DNA of 64,000 bases from Burkholderiales bacterium (lineage in GTDB: Bacteria; Pseudomonadota; Gammaproteobacteria; Burkholderiales; Burkholderiaceae_C): assembly GCA_028872015.1 (NCBI GenBank), contig JAGWLO010000002.1, positions 62,001-126,000 on the forward strand. Direction: 5' to 3'. How positions within the stretch are numbered: position 1 is the stretch's first letter; each line of letters begins with the position of its first letter. This document shows, one piece after another, positions 34,405-43,972 of the stretch. A program made the position numbers and the translations under genes. A model generated the notes under the pieces. It saw only the letters and a list, made by a program, of their open reading frames with translations. It was not told the DNA's origin and ran no database searches.

Positions 34405-37119
34405 ATGGCCGCGCAGCCGCAGACCATCGCCTCGTCCGGCGCCCCGCAGGACACCGACGCCCAGGAGACCCGCGAATGGCTCGATGCGCTGGCCGCCGTG
34501 ATCGGGGCCCAGGGCGCCGAGCGTGCGCATTTCCTGCTGGAGCAGTTGCTGGCGCACGCGCGCGAGCACAGCATCGACCTGCCGTTCTCGGCCAATACCG
34601 GGTACGTCAACTCGATCGAGCCCGACCAGGAAGAACGCAGCCCCGGCAACCTCGAGCTCGAAGGCCGCCTGCGCGCCTACATGCGCTGGAACGCGATGGC
34701 GCTGGTGGTCAAGGCGAACCGCCTGCATCCCGCCGACGGCGGTGACCTCGGCGGCCACATCAGCAGCTTCGCCAGCCTGGCGCACATGTTCGCCGCCGGC
34801 TTCAACCACTTCTGGCACGCCGAAAGCCCGGGCCACGGCGGCGACCTGCTCTACATCCAGGGCCATAGCAGCCCCGGCATCTACGCCCGCGCCTACCTCG
34901 AGGGCCGGATCACCGAGACGCAAATGCTGAACTTCCGCCAGGAAGTGGGCGGGCAGGGCCTGAGCAGCTACCCGCATCCCAAGCTGATGCCCGAGTTCTG
35001 GCAGTTCCCCACCGTCAGCATGGGCCTGGGCCCGCTGATGGCGATCTACCAGGCGCGCTTCCTGAAGTACCTGCACGCGCGCGGCATTGCCGATACCGCC
35101 AACCGCAAGGTGTGGGTGTTCTGCGGCGACGGCGAGATGGACGAGCCCGAGAGCCTGGGCGCCATCGGCCTGGCCGCGCGCGAGAAGCTCGACAACCTGA
35201 TCTTCGTCGTCAACTGCAACCTGCAGCGCCTGGACGGCCCGGTACGCGGCAACGGCAAGATCATCCAGGAGCTGGAAGGCGAGTTCCGGGGTTCCGGCTG
35301 GAACGTGATCAAGCTGATCTGGGGCAGCAACTGGGACCCGCTGCTGGCCCGCGACAAGGACGGGGCCCTGCGCAAGATCATGCTCGACTGCCTGGACGGC
35401 GACTACCAGGCCTTCAAGGCCAACGACGGTGCGTTCGTCCGCAAGAACTTCTTCGGCCGCGACCCGCGCACGCTGGAGCTGGTGGCCAAGATGAGCGACC
35501 AGGACGTCTGGAACCTGCGTCGCGGCGGCCACGACGCGCAGAAGGTCTACGCCGCCTTCCACAAGGCGAACAACTCGAGCGGCCAGCCGACCGTGCTGCT
35601 GGTCAAGACCGTCAAGGGCTGGGGCATGGGCAGTGCCGGCGAGGGCAAGAACACCGCGCACCAGGCCAAGAAGCTGTCGGACGAGGACATCAAGTTCTTC
35701 CGCGACCGCTTCAACATCCCGATCCCCGACAGCGAGCTGTCGAAGATTCCTTTCTACAAGCCGGCCGACGACACGCCGGAGATGAAGTACCTGCACGAGC
35801 GCCGCGCCGCGCTGGGCGGCTACCTGCCCAAGCGCCGCACCAAGGCCGACGAGCATTTCACCGTGCCCTCGCTGGAGACCTTCAAGGCCGTGCTCGAACC
35901 CACCGCCGAGGGCCGCGAGATCAGCACCACGCAGGCGTACGTCCGCTTCCTGACGCAGCTGCTGCGCGACCAGGCGCTGGGCCCGCGCGTCGTGCCGATC
36001 CTGGTCGACGAGGCGCGCACCTTCGGCATGGAAGGCCTGTTCCGCCAGATCGGCATCTACAACCCGGAAGGGCAGAAGTACACCCCGGTCGACAAGGACC
36101 AGGTGATGTACTACCGCGAGGCGCAGAACGGCCAGATCCTGCAGGAAGGCATCAACGAGGCCGGCGGCATGGCGAGTTGGATCGCCGCGGCCACCAGCTA
36201 CAGCACCAACAACCGCATCATGGTGCCGTTCTACATCTACTACTCGATGTTCGGCTTCCAGCGCGTCGGCGACCTGGCCTGGGCTGCCGGCGACATGCAG
36301 GCGCGTGGCTTCCTGCTGGGTGGCACCAGCGGCCGCACCACGCTCAACGGCGAGGGCCTGCAGCACGAGGACGGCCACAGCCACATCCTGGCCGGCACGA
36401 TTCCCAACTGCATCAGCTACGACCCCAGCTTCGCGCACGAGGTCGGCGTGATCCTCCACCACGGCCTGAAGCGCATGGTGGAGCAGCAGGACAACGTGTA
36501 CTTCTACCTCACGCTGCTGAACGAGAACTACCCGATGCCCGGCCTGAAGGCCGGCACCGAGGAGCAGATCATCAAGGGCATGTATCTGCTCGAGGACGCG
36601 CAGCCCGGCAAGAAGACGCCCAGCGTCAACCTGCTGGGCAGCGGCACCATCCTGCGAGAGAGCCAGGCGGCGAAGCAGCTGCTCGAGGCCGACTGGGGCG
36701 TGGCCGCCAAGGTCTGGAGCTGCCCCAGCTTCAACGAGCTGGCGCGCGACGGCCAGGACGCCGAGCGCTGGAACCTGCTGCACCCCACGGCCGAACCGCG
36801 CCTGCCCTTCGTCGCGCAGCAACTGGGCGGCCATGCCGGGCCGGTGATCGCCTCGACCGACTACATGAAGAACTACGCCGAGCAGATCCGCGGCTTCATG
36901 CCCAAGGGCCGCAGCTACAAGGTGCTGGGCACCGACGGCTTCGGGCGCAGCGACTTCCGCAGCAAGCTGCGCGAACACTTCGAGGTCAACCGCCACTACA
37001 TCGTGGTCGCGGCGCTGAAGGCGCTGGCCGACGAGGGCGCGCTGCCGGCCACCCAGGTGGCCGGGGCGATCCAGAAATACGGCATCGCTGCCGACAAGGT
37101 CAACCCGCTCTACGCCTGA
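34405..37119 (+). CDS. aceE: Pyruvate dehydrogenase E1 component, homodimeric type
   Basis: 904 residues, the usual length for AceE. Thiamine diphosphate binding is shown by FCGDGEMDEPESLGAIGLA followed by FVVNCNLQRLDGPV. Other marks are YIQGHSSPGIYARAYLEGR, GGTSGRTTLNGEGLQHEDGH and the C-terminal VLGTDGFGRSD. It decarboxylates pyruvate and transfers the acetyl group to the lipoyl domain of E2. The ATG at 34405 follows a clear AGGAG site and is preferred over the upstream TTG frame. aceF and lpd follow, in operon order, after 42 bp. Confidence 0.97.
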   Translation: MAAQPQTIASSGAPQDTDAQETREWLDALAAVIGAQGAERAHFLLEQLLAHAREHSIDLPFSANTGYVNSIEPDQEERSPGNLELEGRLRAYMRWNAMALVVKANRLHPADGGDLGGHISSFASLAHMFAAGFNHFWHAESPGHGGDLLYIQGHSSPGIYARAYLEGRITETQMLNFRQEVGGQGLSSYPHPKLMPEFWQFPTVSMGLGPLMAIYQARFLKYLHARGIADTANRKVWVFCGDGEMDEPESLGAIGLAAREKLDNLIFVVNCNLQRLDGPVRGNGKIIQELEGEFRGSGWNVIKLIWGSNWDPLLARDKDGALRKIMLDCLDGDYQAFKANDGAFVRKNFFGRDPRTLELVAKMSDQDVWNLRRGGHDAQKVYAAFHKANNSSGQPTVLLVKTVKGWGMGSAGEGKNTAHQAKKLSDEDIKFFRDRFNIPIPDSELSKIPFYKPADDTPEMKYLHERRAALGGYLPKRRTKADEHFTVPSLETFKAVLEPTAEGREISTTQAYVRFLTQLLRDQALGPRVVPILVDEARTFGMEGLFRQIGIYNPEGQKYTPVDKDQVMYYREAQNGQILQEGINEAGGMASWIAAATSYSTNNRIMVPFYIYYSMFGFQRVGDLAWAAGDMQARGFLLGGTSGRTTLNGEGLQHEDGHSHILAGTIPNCISYDPSFAHEVGVILHHGLKRMVEQQDNVYFYLTLLNENYPMPGLKAGTEEQIIKGMYLLEDAQPGKKTPSVNLLGSGTILRESQAAKQLLEADWGVAAKVWSCPSFNELARDGQDAERWNLLHPTAEPRLPFVAQQLGGHAGPVIASTDYMKNYAEQIRGFMPKGRSYKVLGTDGFGRSDFRSKLREHFEVNRHYIVVAALKALADEGALPATQVAGAIQKYGIAADKVNPLYA

Positions 37120-37161
37120 CCGCGTCCAGCCTCGTCAACAACAAGCAAACGGAGACAGGCC

Positions 37162-38517
37162 ATGGCGTTGGTCGAAGTGAAGGTGCCCGACATCGGTGAC
37201 TTCAAGGATGTGGAGATCATCGAGTTGCTGGTCAAACCCGGCGACACGGTGGTGGCCGAGCAGTCGCTGCTGACGGTGGAGAGCGACAAGGCGTCGATGG
37301 AGATCCCGTCGTCGCAGGCGGGCGTGGTGCAGGAGCTGAAGGTCAAGCTCGGCGACAAGGTGAGCCAGGGCAGCCTGGTGCTGCTGCTGGACGCTGCCAC
37401 GGCGGCCCCCGCGGCCGGCACGCCTGCGAAGGCCCCGGCCCCTGCCGCCGCGGCGTCGGCAGCTGCGCCCGCATCGCCGACCGTCGACGCCGCCGAAGCC
37501 CCCAGGGACGCCGCGGCCCCGGCGGCCGCGAAGGCGCCTGGCGTGCCGGTGCCGGTGCCGGTGCCGGGACCGGGCCTGCCGCACGCCTCGCCCTCGATCC
37601 GGCGCCTGGCGCGTGAGCTCGGCGTGCCGCTGGCCGAGGTTTCGGGCAGCGGCCCCAAGGGCCGCATCACCCAGGCCGACCTGCAGGGCTACGTCAAGGG
37701 TGTCATGGCCGGCGCGACGCAGACCGCCGCGCAGGCCGCCACGCAGAAGGCGCAGGCACCGGCGGCCGCCACCGGCGGTGCCTTCCCGGGGCTGCTGCCC
37801 TGGCCGCAGGTCGACTTCGCCAGGTTCGGCCCCATCGAGCGCAAGGACCTCAGCCGCATCAAGAAGATCAGCGGCGCCAATCTGCACCGCAATTGGGTGC
37901 TGATCCCGCACGTCACCAACAACGACGAGGCCGACATCACCGCGCTCGAAGCCTTCCGCCTGCAGCTCAACCACGAGAACGAGAAGCTCGGCATCAAGGT
38001 CACGATGCTGGCCTTCGTCATCAAGGCCGTGGTCTCGGCATTGAAGAAGTTCCCCGACTTCAACGCCAGCCTGGACGGCGACGCGCTCGTCTACAAGCAG
38101 TACTTCCACATCGGTTTCGCCGCCGACACGCCCAACGGCCTGGTGGTGCCGGTGCTCAAGGACGCCGACCAGAAGGGCCTGCTGCAGATCAGCCAGGAGA
38201 TGAGCGAGCTGGCCAAGAAGGCGCGCGACGGCAAGCTGGGACCGGCCGACATGACCGGAGGCTGCTTCTCGATCAGCTCGCTGGGCGGCATCGGCGGCAC
38301 GCACTTCACGCCCATCATCAACGCCCCCGAGGTGGCGATCCTGGGTCTGTCGCGCAGCGCCATGAAGCCGGTCTGGGACGGCCAGGCCTTCCGGCCGCAG
38401 CTGACGCTGCCGCTGTCGCTGTCGTATGACCACCGGGTCATCGACGGCGCGCTGGCGGCACGCTTCAACGCCTACCTGGCTTCCGTGCTGGCGGATTTCC
38501 GCCGCGTGCTGCTGTAA
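37162..38517 (+). CDS. aceF: Dihydrolipoamide acetyltransferase (PDH E2)
   Basis: 451 residues. There is one N-terminal lipoyl domain with the modified Lys in VESDKASMEIPSS, then an Ala/Pro linker, the E1/E3-binding domain HASPSIRRLARELGVPLAEV, a second linker and the catalytic core with the active-site His in YDHRVIDGALAARF. Only one lipoyl domain is present (E. coli has three), but the neighbouring E3 carries another, so the complex still has two per E2-E3 set. It transfers acetyl to CoA and forms the structural core of the complex. Confidence 0.96.
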   Translation: MALVEVKVPDIGDFKDVEIIELLVKPGDTVVAEQSLLTVESDKASMEIPSSQAGVVQELKVKLGDKVSQGSLVLLLDAATAAPAAGTPAKAPAPAAAASAAAPASPTVDAAEAPRDAAAPAAAKAPGVPVPVPVPGPGLPHASPSIRRLARELGVPLAEVSGSGPKGRITQADLQGYVKGVMAGATQTAAQAATQKAQAPAAATGGAFPGLLPWPQVDFARFGPIERKDLSRIKKISGANLHRNWVLIPHVTNNDEADITALEAFRLQLNHENEKLGIKVTMLAFVIKAVVSALKKFPDFNASLDGDALVYKQYFHIGFAADTPNGLVVPVLKDADQKGLLQISQEMSELAKKARDGKLGPADMTGGCFSISSLGGIGGTHFTPIINAPEVAILGLSRSAMKPVWDGQAFRPQLTLPLSLSYDHRVIDGALAARFNAYLASVLADFRRVLL

Positions 38518-38527
38518 GGGGTCGGCA

Positions 38528-40300
38528 ATGGCACTCATCGACATCCGGGTTCCCGACATCGGCGACTTCAAGGAAGTGGCCGTCATCGAGGTGCTGGTCA
38601 AGCCCGGCGACAGCATCCAGGCCGAGCAGAGCCTGGTCACGGTGGAGAGCGACAAGGCGTCGATGGAGATTCCGTCCTCGGCGGCCGGCGTGGTGCAGGC
38701 GCTGAAGGTGGCCGTGGGCGACAAGGTCGCCGAGGGCTCGGTGCTGCTGTCGCTGGAGGTGGTCGATGCAGCGGCCCCTGCCGCGGCCGCTGCAGGGGCC
38801 GCCGCCGCGGTGCCAGCTGCCGCAGCAACGGTCGCAGCCACCCCTGCGCCCGCGCCTGCGGCAGCCAGCTACGCGGGCGGGGCCGATCTGGAGTGCGATC
38901 TGCTCGTGCTGGGCGCCGGGCCGGGCGGCTATTCGGCGGCGTTCCGGGCGGCCGATCTCGGCCTGAAGACGGTGCTGGTCGAGCGCTACGCGACGCTGGG
39001 CGGCGTGTGCCTGAACGTGGGCTGCATCCCGAGCAAGGCGCTGCTGCACGTGGCCGCGGTGATGGACGAGGCGAGCCACTTCGCCGAGCTCGGCGTCACC
39101 TTCGGCAAGCCCGCGGTCGACCTGGGCCGGTTGCTCGCGCACAAGAACAAGGTGGTGGGCAAGCTCACCGGCGGACTGGCCGCGATGGCCAAGATGCGCA
39201 AGGTGACGGTGGTCACCGGCCTGGGCCAGTTCGCTGATCCGCACCACCTCGCCGTCGCCCAGAACGACGGCAAGCAGCTGGTCATCCGCTACAAGCAGGC
39301 CATCATCGCGGCGGGCTCCGAAGCGGTGAAGCTGCCCTTCCTACCCAAGGACGACCCGCGCGTCGTCACCAGCACCGGCGCGCTGGAGCTGCGCCAGAAG
39401 CCCGAGCGCATGCTCGTGATCGGCGGCGGCATCATCGGTCTGGAGATGGGCACCGTCTACTCGACGCTGGGCGCGCGGCTCGACGTGGTCGAGATGCTCG
39501 ACGGCCTGATGCAGGGCGCCGACCGCGACCTCGTCAAGGTGTGGCAAAAGTTGAATGCGCCGCGCTTCGACAGGCTGATGCTGAAGACCAGGACCGTGGG
39601 CGCCGAGGCCACCGCCGAAGGCATCCGCGTGCAGTTCGAGGGGCTGGACGGCAGCAAGAGCGCAGGCGTCTATGACCTCGTGCTGCAGGCCGTGGGCCGG
39701 GTGCCGAACGGCCTGCGCATCGGGGCCGACAAGGCCGGCGTGGCGGTGGGCGAGCGCGGCTTCATCGCCGTCGACCGGCAGATGCGCACCAACGTGCCGC
39801 ACATCTTCGCCATCGGGGACATCGTCGGCCAGCCCATGCTGGCCCACAAGGCGGTGCACGAGGCCCATGTGGCGGCCGAGGTGGCCGCGGGCGACGACAA
39901 GGCCGCGTTCGATGCGCGCGTGATCCCGAGCGTGGCCTACACCGACCCCGAGGTGGCCTGGGTCGGCCTGACCGAGGACGAGGCCCGGGCCCGCGGCATC
40001 GCCGTCAAGAAGGGCCTCTTCCCGTGGACGGCCTCGGGCCGTGCGATCGCCAACGGCCGTGACGAGGGTTTCACCAAGCTGCTGTTCGATGCCGGCGACC
40101 ACCGCATCCTGGGCGGCGGCATCGTCGGCACCCATGCCGGCGACATGATCGGCGAGATCGCGCTGGCCATCGAGATGGGTGCCGACGAGGTCGACATCGG
40201 CAAGACCATCCACCCGCACCCGACCCTGGGCGAGAGCATCGGCATGGCGGCCGAGGTGGCGCACGGCTCGTGCACCGACCTGCCGCCGCAGAAGCGCTGA
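38528..40300 (+). CDS. lpdA: Dihydrolipoyl dehydrogenase with N-terminal lipoyl domain (PDH E3)
   Basis: 590 residues. Residues 1-80 are a lipoyl domain almost identical in its core to that of AceF (VESDKASMEIPSS). An Ala/Pro-rich linker follows, then a full flavoprotein disulfide reductase: FAD motif LLVLGAGPGGYSAAFRAADL, redox-active CLNVGC, NAD motif MLVIGGGIIGLEMGTVYSTL, FAIGDIVGQPMLAHKA and the C-terminal catalytic HPHPTLGES. It reoxidises dihydrolipoyl groups with NAD+. The ATG at 38528 lies 10 bp after aceF; the open frame upstream is inside aceF. Lipoyl-E3 fusions are usual in Burkholderiales PDH operons. Confidence 0.96.
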   Translation: MALIDIRVPDIGDFKEVAVIEVLVKPGDSIQAEQSLVTVESDKASMEIPSSAAGVVQALKVAVGDKVAEGSVLLSLEVVDAAAPAAAAAGAAAAVPAAAATVAATPAPAPAAASYAGGADLECDLLVLGAGPGGYSAAFRAADLGLKTVLVERYATLGGVCLNVGCIPSKALLHVAAVMDEASHFAELGVTFGKPAVDLGRLLAHKNKVVGKLTGGLAAMAKMRKVTVVTGLGQFADPHHLAVAQNDGKQLVIRYKQAIIAAGSEAVKLPFLPKDDPRVVTSTGALELRQKPERMLVIGGGIIGLEMGTVYSTLGARLDVVEMLDGLMQGADRDLVKVWQKLNAPRFDRLMLKTRTVGAEATAEGIRVQFEGLDGSKSAGVYDLVLQAVGRVPNGLRIGADKAGVAVGERGFIAVDRQMRTNVPHIFAIGDIVGQPMLAHKAVHEAHVAAEVAAGDDKAAFDARVIPSVAYTDPEVAWVGLTEDEARARGIAVKKGLFPWTASGRAIANGRDEGFTKLLFDAGDHRILGGGIVGTHAGDMIGEIALAIEMGADEVDIGKTIHPHPTLGESIGMAAEVAHGSCTDLPPQKR

Positions 40301-40325
40301 GACGGCGTCGGCGCGGCGGCCGGGC

Positions 40326-41816
40326 TCAGGCGCGCCCGTACAGGCGCGACAGCTCGGCCAGCCGTCCCGCGTGCCAGGGCTGCACCTGGCTCCACTGGAA
40401 GCGCCAGCCCCACCAGCCGCTGGCCTGACCGGGGTAGTTCATGCGGCAGCTGGTGGGCAGCGAAAGCAGGTCCTGCATCGGGTGCACCGCGGTGTCGGCC
40501 ACGCTGGCCAGTGCGGTGCGGATCAGCGTCCACGACATGTCGTGGCCGTCGGTGGCCAGGTAGCCGCGAGCGAAGTGGCGCTCGTGCTCGGTGGCCGTGG
40601 CCCACCAGCCTGCCGTGGTGTCGTTGTCGTGGGTGCCGGCGTAGACCACGGTGTCGGGCTCGTAGTTGTGCGGCAGGAAGCGATCGGTGGCGTCGCCGGC
40701 AAACGCAAACTGCAGGATGCGCATGCCGGGGAAGGCGAACTGCTTGCGCAGCGCCTCGACGTCGGGCGTGATGACGCCCAGGTCCTCGGCGATGATGGGC
40801 ACCGGCCCGAGTGCCCTGGCGATGGCCTCGAACAGCGCCTCGCCCGGGCCCGGCACCCAGCGGCCCTGCACCGCGGTGGGCTCGCCGGCCGGAATCTCCC
40901 AGTGCGCGGCGAAGCCGCGAAAGTGGTCGATGCGCACGATGTCCACCAGCTCGAAAGTGCGACGCACGCGCTCCACCCACCAGGCATAGCCGTCCTTGGC
41001 GTGCTCGCTCCAGCGGTACAGCGGGTTGCCCCAGCGCTGCCCGGTGGCACTGAAGAAGTCGGGCGGCACGCCGGCCACCACCGTGGGCCGGCCGTCGGGG
41101 CCGAGCTCGAACAGGTGCTGGTGGGCCCAGACCTCGGCGCTGAGGTAGGCGATGAAGATCGGCGTGTCGCCGATGATCCGCACGCCCTTGCCCCGGGCGT
41201 AACTGCGCAGCGCGCCCCATTGGCGGAAGAAGGCCCATTGGCAGAAGGACCAGAAGGCCACGCGCGAGGCATGCTGCGCGCGCGCGGCCGCCAGCGCGGC
41301 CGGCTGGCGCGCGGCGAGCGCCGGGTCCCAGTCGCACCAGTCGCGCCAGGCGTTGGCTTCGCACAAGGCCATGAAGAGCGCGTAGTCGTCCAGCCACGAG
41401 GCCTGCGCCTGTGCGAAGGCCGCGAACGCGGCGCGCTGCTCGGGCGTGGCGTGGTGCGCATAGCGTTCGGCGGCGCGGGCCAGCCGCGCCATCCGGAACG
41501 GCACCATGGCCGCGAAGTCGACCTGCTCGGCGCGCAGGCCCGGCGCGGGCACCAGGTCGGCCGGGTCCAGCCAGCCCTGCTGCTGCAGCTCGGCCAGATC
41601 GATCAGCAGCACGTTGCCGGCGAAGGCCGAGTTGCTCATGTAGGGCGAGTTGCCGGGCCCGATGCCGGCCAGCGGCAGGATCTGCCACAGCTTCTGCCCG
41701 GCGCTGGCGAGCCAGTCGACGAAGTGGTAGGCCTCGCGGCCGAGGTCGCCCGAGCCGTGCGGGCCGGGCAGCGAGGTCGGGTGCAGCAGCACGCCGCTGG
41801 CGCGGGGGAATCTCAT
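40326..41816 (-). CDS. malQ: 4-alpha-glucanotransferase (amylomaltase, GH77)
   Basis: 496 residues, the short bacterial/plant disproportionating-enzyme form. It starts with RASGVLLHPTSLPGPHGSGD and has NSPYMSNSAFAGN, GDTPIFIAYLSAEVW, the nucleophile Asp in VRIDHFRGFAAHWEIPAG, the acid Glu in PIIAEDLGVI and the third Asp in GTHDNDTTAGWW. It moves maltodextrin segments between chains, complementing debranching of glycogen. The ATG at 41816 overlaps the glgX stop as ATGA. It is the last gene of the leftward glycogen-degradation block. Confidence 0.95.
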   Translation of the reverse strand: MRFPRASGVLLHPTSLPGPHGSGDLGREAYHFVDWLASAGQKLWQILPLAGIGPGNSPYMSNSAFAGNVLLIDLAELQQQGWLDPADLVPAPGLRAEQVDFAAMVPFRMARLARAAERYAHHATPEQRAAFAAFAQAQASWLDDYALFMALCEANAWRDWCDWDPALAARQPAALAAARAQHASRVAFWSFCQWAFFRQWGALRSYARGKGVRIIGDTPIFIAYLSAEVWAHQHLFELGPDGRPTVVAGVPPDFFSATGQRWGNPLYRWSEHAKDGYAWWVERVRRTFELVDIVRIDHFRGFAAHWEIPAGEPTAVQGRWVPGPGEALFEAIARALGPVPIIAEDLGVITPDVEALRKQFAFPGMRILQFAFAGDATDRFLPHNYEPDTVVYAGTHDNDTTAGWWATATEHERHFARGYLATDGHDMSWTLIRTALASVADTAVHPMQDLLSLPTSCRMNYPGQASGWWGWRFQWSQVQPWHAGRLAELSRLYGRA

Positions 41817-43972
41817 GCGGGCGATCCTGGCAGGGGGGCGGTGGGCGCGGCATCTCGCAGCAGCACGATGCTGCGCGCCGACAGCGGGTAGTGGTCGGGG
41901 TCGCCGGCGGTGGCTTGCTGCCAGTGGCAGCGTCCGTCGGCGTTGGCGGTGTCGAGCTCGGCCACCCAGCAGCCGGGTGGCAAACGGAAGGTGGCGTCCC
42001 TGTCGCGCCCGTTGATCAGCAGCAGAAGCGCCTGGCCGGTGCGACCTGGTGTGCCGATCCAGGCGCCCAGGATGCGCGAGGTGCGGTTGTTCCAATGCTC
42101 GGGCGTCATGGGCTCGCCGGTGCGGCGCAGCCAGCTCAGGTCGTGGCGGCCGCGGGCATCAGGCAGGCCGCTGTACCAGCGCGGGGCCAGCGGCAGCAGG
42201 CGCCGGCGCAGGGCCAGCAGGTGGGCGGTGAAGCCGATCAGCGCCTGGTCGGCCCGTGCCCAGTCGATCCAGGTGGTGGGGTTGTCCTGGCAATAGGGGT
42301 TGTTGTTGCCGCCCTGGCTGTGGCCGAGCTCGTCGCCCGCGGCCAGCATGGGCGTGCCTTGGGCCAGCAGCACGGTGGCGAGCAAGGCGCGCTGCAGGCG
42401 CTGGCGGCGGTCGTTCACGGTCGGGTCGGTGGTCGGGCCTTCCCAGCCGCAGTTCCAGCTCAGGTTGTGGCCGTGGCCGTCGCGGTTGTCCTCGCCGTTG
42501 GCCTCGTTGTGGCGCATGTCGTAGCTGACCAGGTCGGCGAGCGTGTAGCCATCGTGCGAGACGACGTAGTTCACCGATTCCAGCGGCGAGCGGCGCCGCG
42601 CCTGGAACAAGTCCGACGAGCCTGCCAGCCGCAGCGCGAACTCGCCGCGCGTGCAATCGCCGCCGAGCCAGAATGCCCGCGCGGTGTCCCGGAAGCGGTC
42701 GTTCCACTCCAGCCAGCCGCGCGGAAACTGGCCCACCTGGTAGCCGCCGGGCCCGATGTCCCAGGGCTCGGCAATGAGCTTCACGCGCTGCAGCACCGGG
42801 TCTTGCAGCAAGGCCTTGAAGAACGGCGCCGCGCCGTCGAAAGCCGGCGCCTGGCCCGCCCCGCCGCGGCCCAGCACCGGCGCCAGGTCGAAGCGGAAGC
42901 CGTCGACGTGCATCTCCTGCACCCAGTGGCGCAGCGAGTCCATCACCATCTGCAGCGCGCGCGGGTGGCTGATGTCCAGCGTGTTGCCGCAGCCGCTCCA
43001 GTTCTCGTAGCGGTCTCGGCGGTCGGGCGGCAGCCGGTACCAGCTGGCGTTGTCCAGGCCGCGCCAGCTCAGCGTGGGGCCGCGCTCGTCGCCTTCGGGC
43101 GTGTGGTTGTAGACCACGTCGAGCAGCACCTCGAGCCCGGCCGCGTGCAGCCGCTGCACCATGCGCCGGAACTCGGCCCGCGGCTCGGCCGTGGCGGCGT
43201 AGCGCGGGTCGGGACAGAAGAAGCCGATGGTGTTGTAGCCCCAGTAGTTCACCAGGCCCAGGTCGCGCAGCCGCGGCTCGTCCAGGATCTGCTGCACCGG
43301 CAGCAGGCTCACGGCCGTGATGCCCAGGCGCTTGAAGTGCGCGATCGCCGCGTCCGAGCCCAGGCCGGCGTAGGTGCCACGCTCGGCCTCGGGCACGCCG
43401 GGCAGCTGCCGGCTGAAGCCGCGCACGTGGGTCTCGTAGATCACGCTGTCGGCCAGCGGCGTGGCAGGTGCGCGGTCGCCCTGCCAATCGAAGGGGTCGT
43501 CGACCACGCGTGCCTTCAGCGCCTGGCGGGCGTTGTCGCGCGGGTCGAGGTGCTGCGGGTGCTCGCGGTCGGCGCCGTTGTGCGGGCCGCGCCAGTCGAA
43601 GCCGCCGGGCGGCGTGACGATCTCGCGCGCCCAGGGGTCGAGCAGCAGCTTGGCCGGGTTGAAGCGGTGGCCGCGGTCGGGCCGCCAGGGGCCGTGGGCG
43701 CGCAGGCCGTAGACGAGCCCGGCGCCGGCGCCGGGCAGCCACCCGTGCCAGACATCGCCGCTGTGCGCGGGCAGCGGCAGCCGCGCGATCTCGACCGTGC
43801 CGCCGGCGTCGAACAGGCACAGGTCGATCTGCGTTGCATGGGCCGAGAAGACGGCGAAGTTCACGCCGGCGCCGTCGACCGTCGCCCCCAGCGGCCAGGG
43901 CCGACCCGGCTCGAGCGCCCCGAAGCCCTGTGCCGCCGCAGCGGACTGCGCGTTGCCGCTCAGGCGGTCCAT
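41813..43972 (-). CDS. glgX: Glycogen debranching enzyme GlgX (GH13_11)
   Basis: 719 residues. An N-terminal CBM48-like beta domain ([19 protein letters not shown]) is followed by the GH13 barrel with [36 protein letters not shown], the nucleophile Asp in [14 protein letters not shown], the acid Glu in [14 protein letters not shown] and the third Asp in [16 protein letters not shown]-terminal beta domain closes the protein. It removes short limit-dextrin branches after GlgP. The start at 43972 lies inside the end of glgB (13-bp overlap) and its stop overlaps malQ. Confidence 0.95.
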   Translation of the reverse strand: MDRLSGNAQSAAAAQGFGALEPGRPWPLGATVDGAGVNFAVFSAHATQIDLCLFDAGGTVEIARLPLPAHSGDVWHGWLPGAGAGLVYGLRAHGPWRPDRGHRFNPAKLLLDPWAREIVTPPGGFDWRGPHNGADREHPQHLDPRDNARQALKARVVDDPFDWQGDRAPATPLADSVIYETHVRGFSRQLPGVPEAERGTYAGLGSDAAIAHFKRLGITAVSLLPVQQILDEPRLRDLGLVNYWGYNTIGFFCPDPRYAATAEPRAEFRRMVQRLHAAGLEVLLDVVYNHTPEGDERGPTLSWRGLDNASWYRLPPDRRDRYENWSGCGNTLDISHPRALQMVMDSLRHWVQEMHVDGFRFDLAPVLGRGGAGQAPAFDGAAPFFKALLQDPVLQRVKLIAEPWDIGPGGYQVGQFPRGWLEWNDRFRDTARAFWLGGDCTRGEFALRLAGSSDLFQARRRSPLESVNYVVSHDGYTLADLVSYDMRHNEANGEDNRDGHGHNLSWNCGWEGPTTDPTVNDRRQRLQRALLATVLLAQGTPMLAAGDELGHSQGGNNNPYCQDNPTTWIDWARADQALIGFTAHLLALRRRLLPLAPRWYSGLPDARGRHDLSWLRRTGEPMTPEHWNNRTSRILGAWIGTPGRTGQALLLLINGRDRDATFRLPPGCWVAELDTANADGRCHWQQATAGDPDHYPLSARSIVLLRDAAPTAPLPGSPA

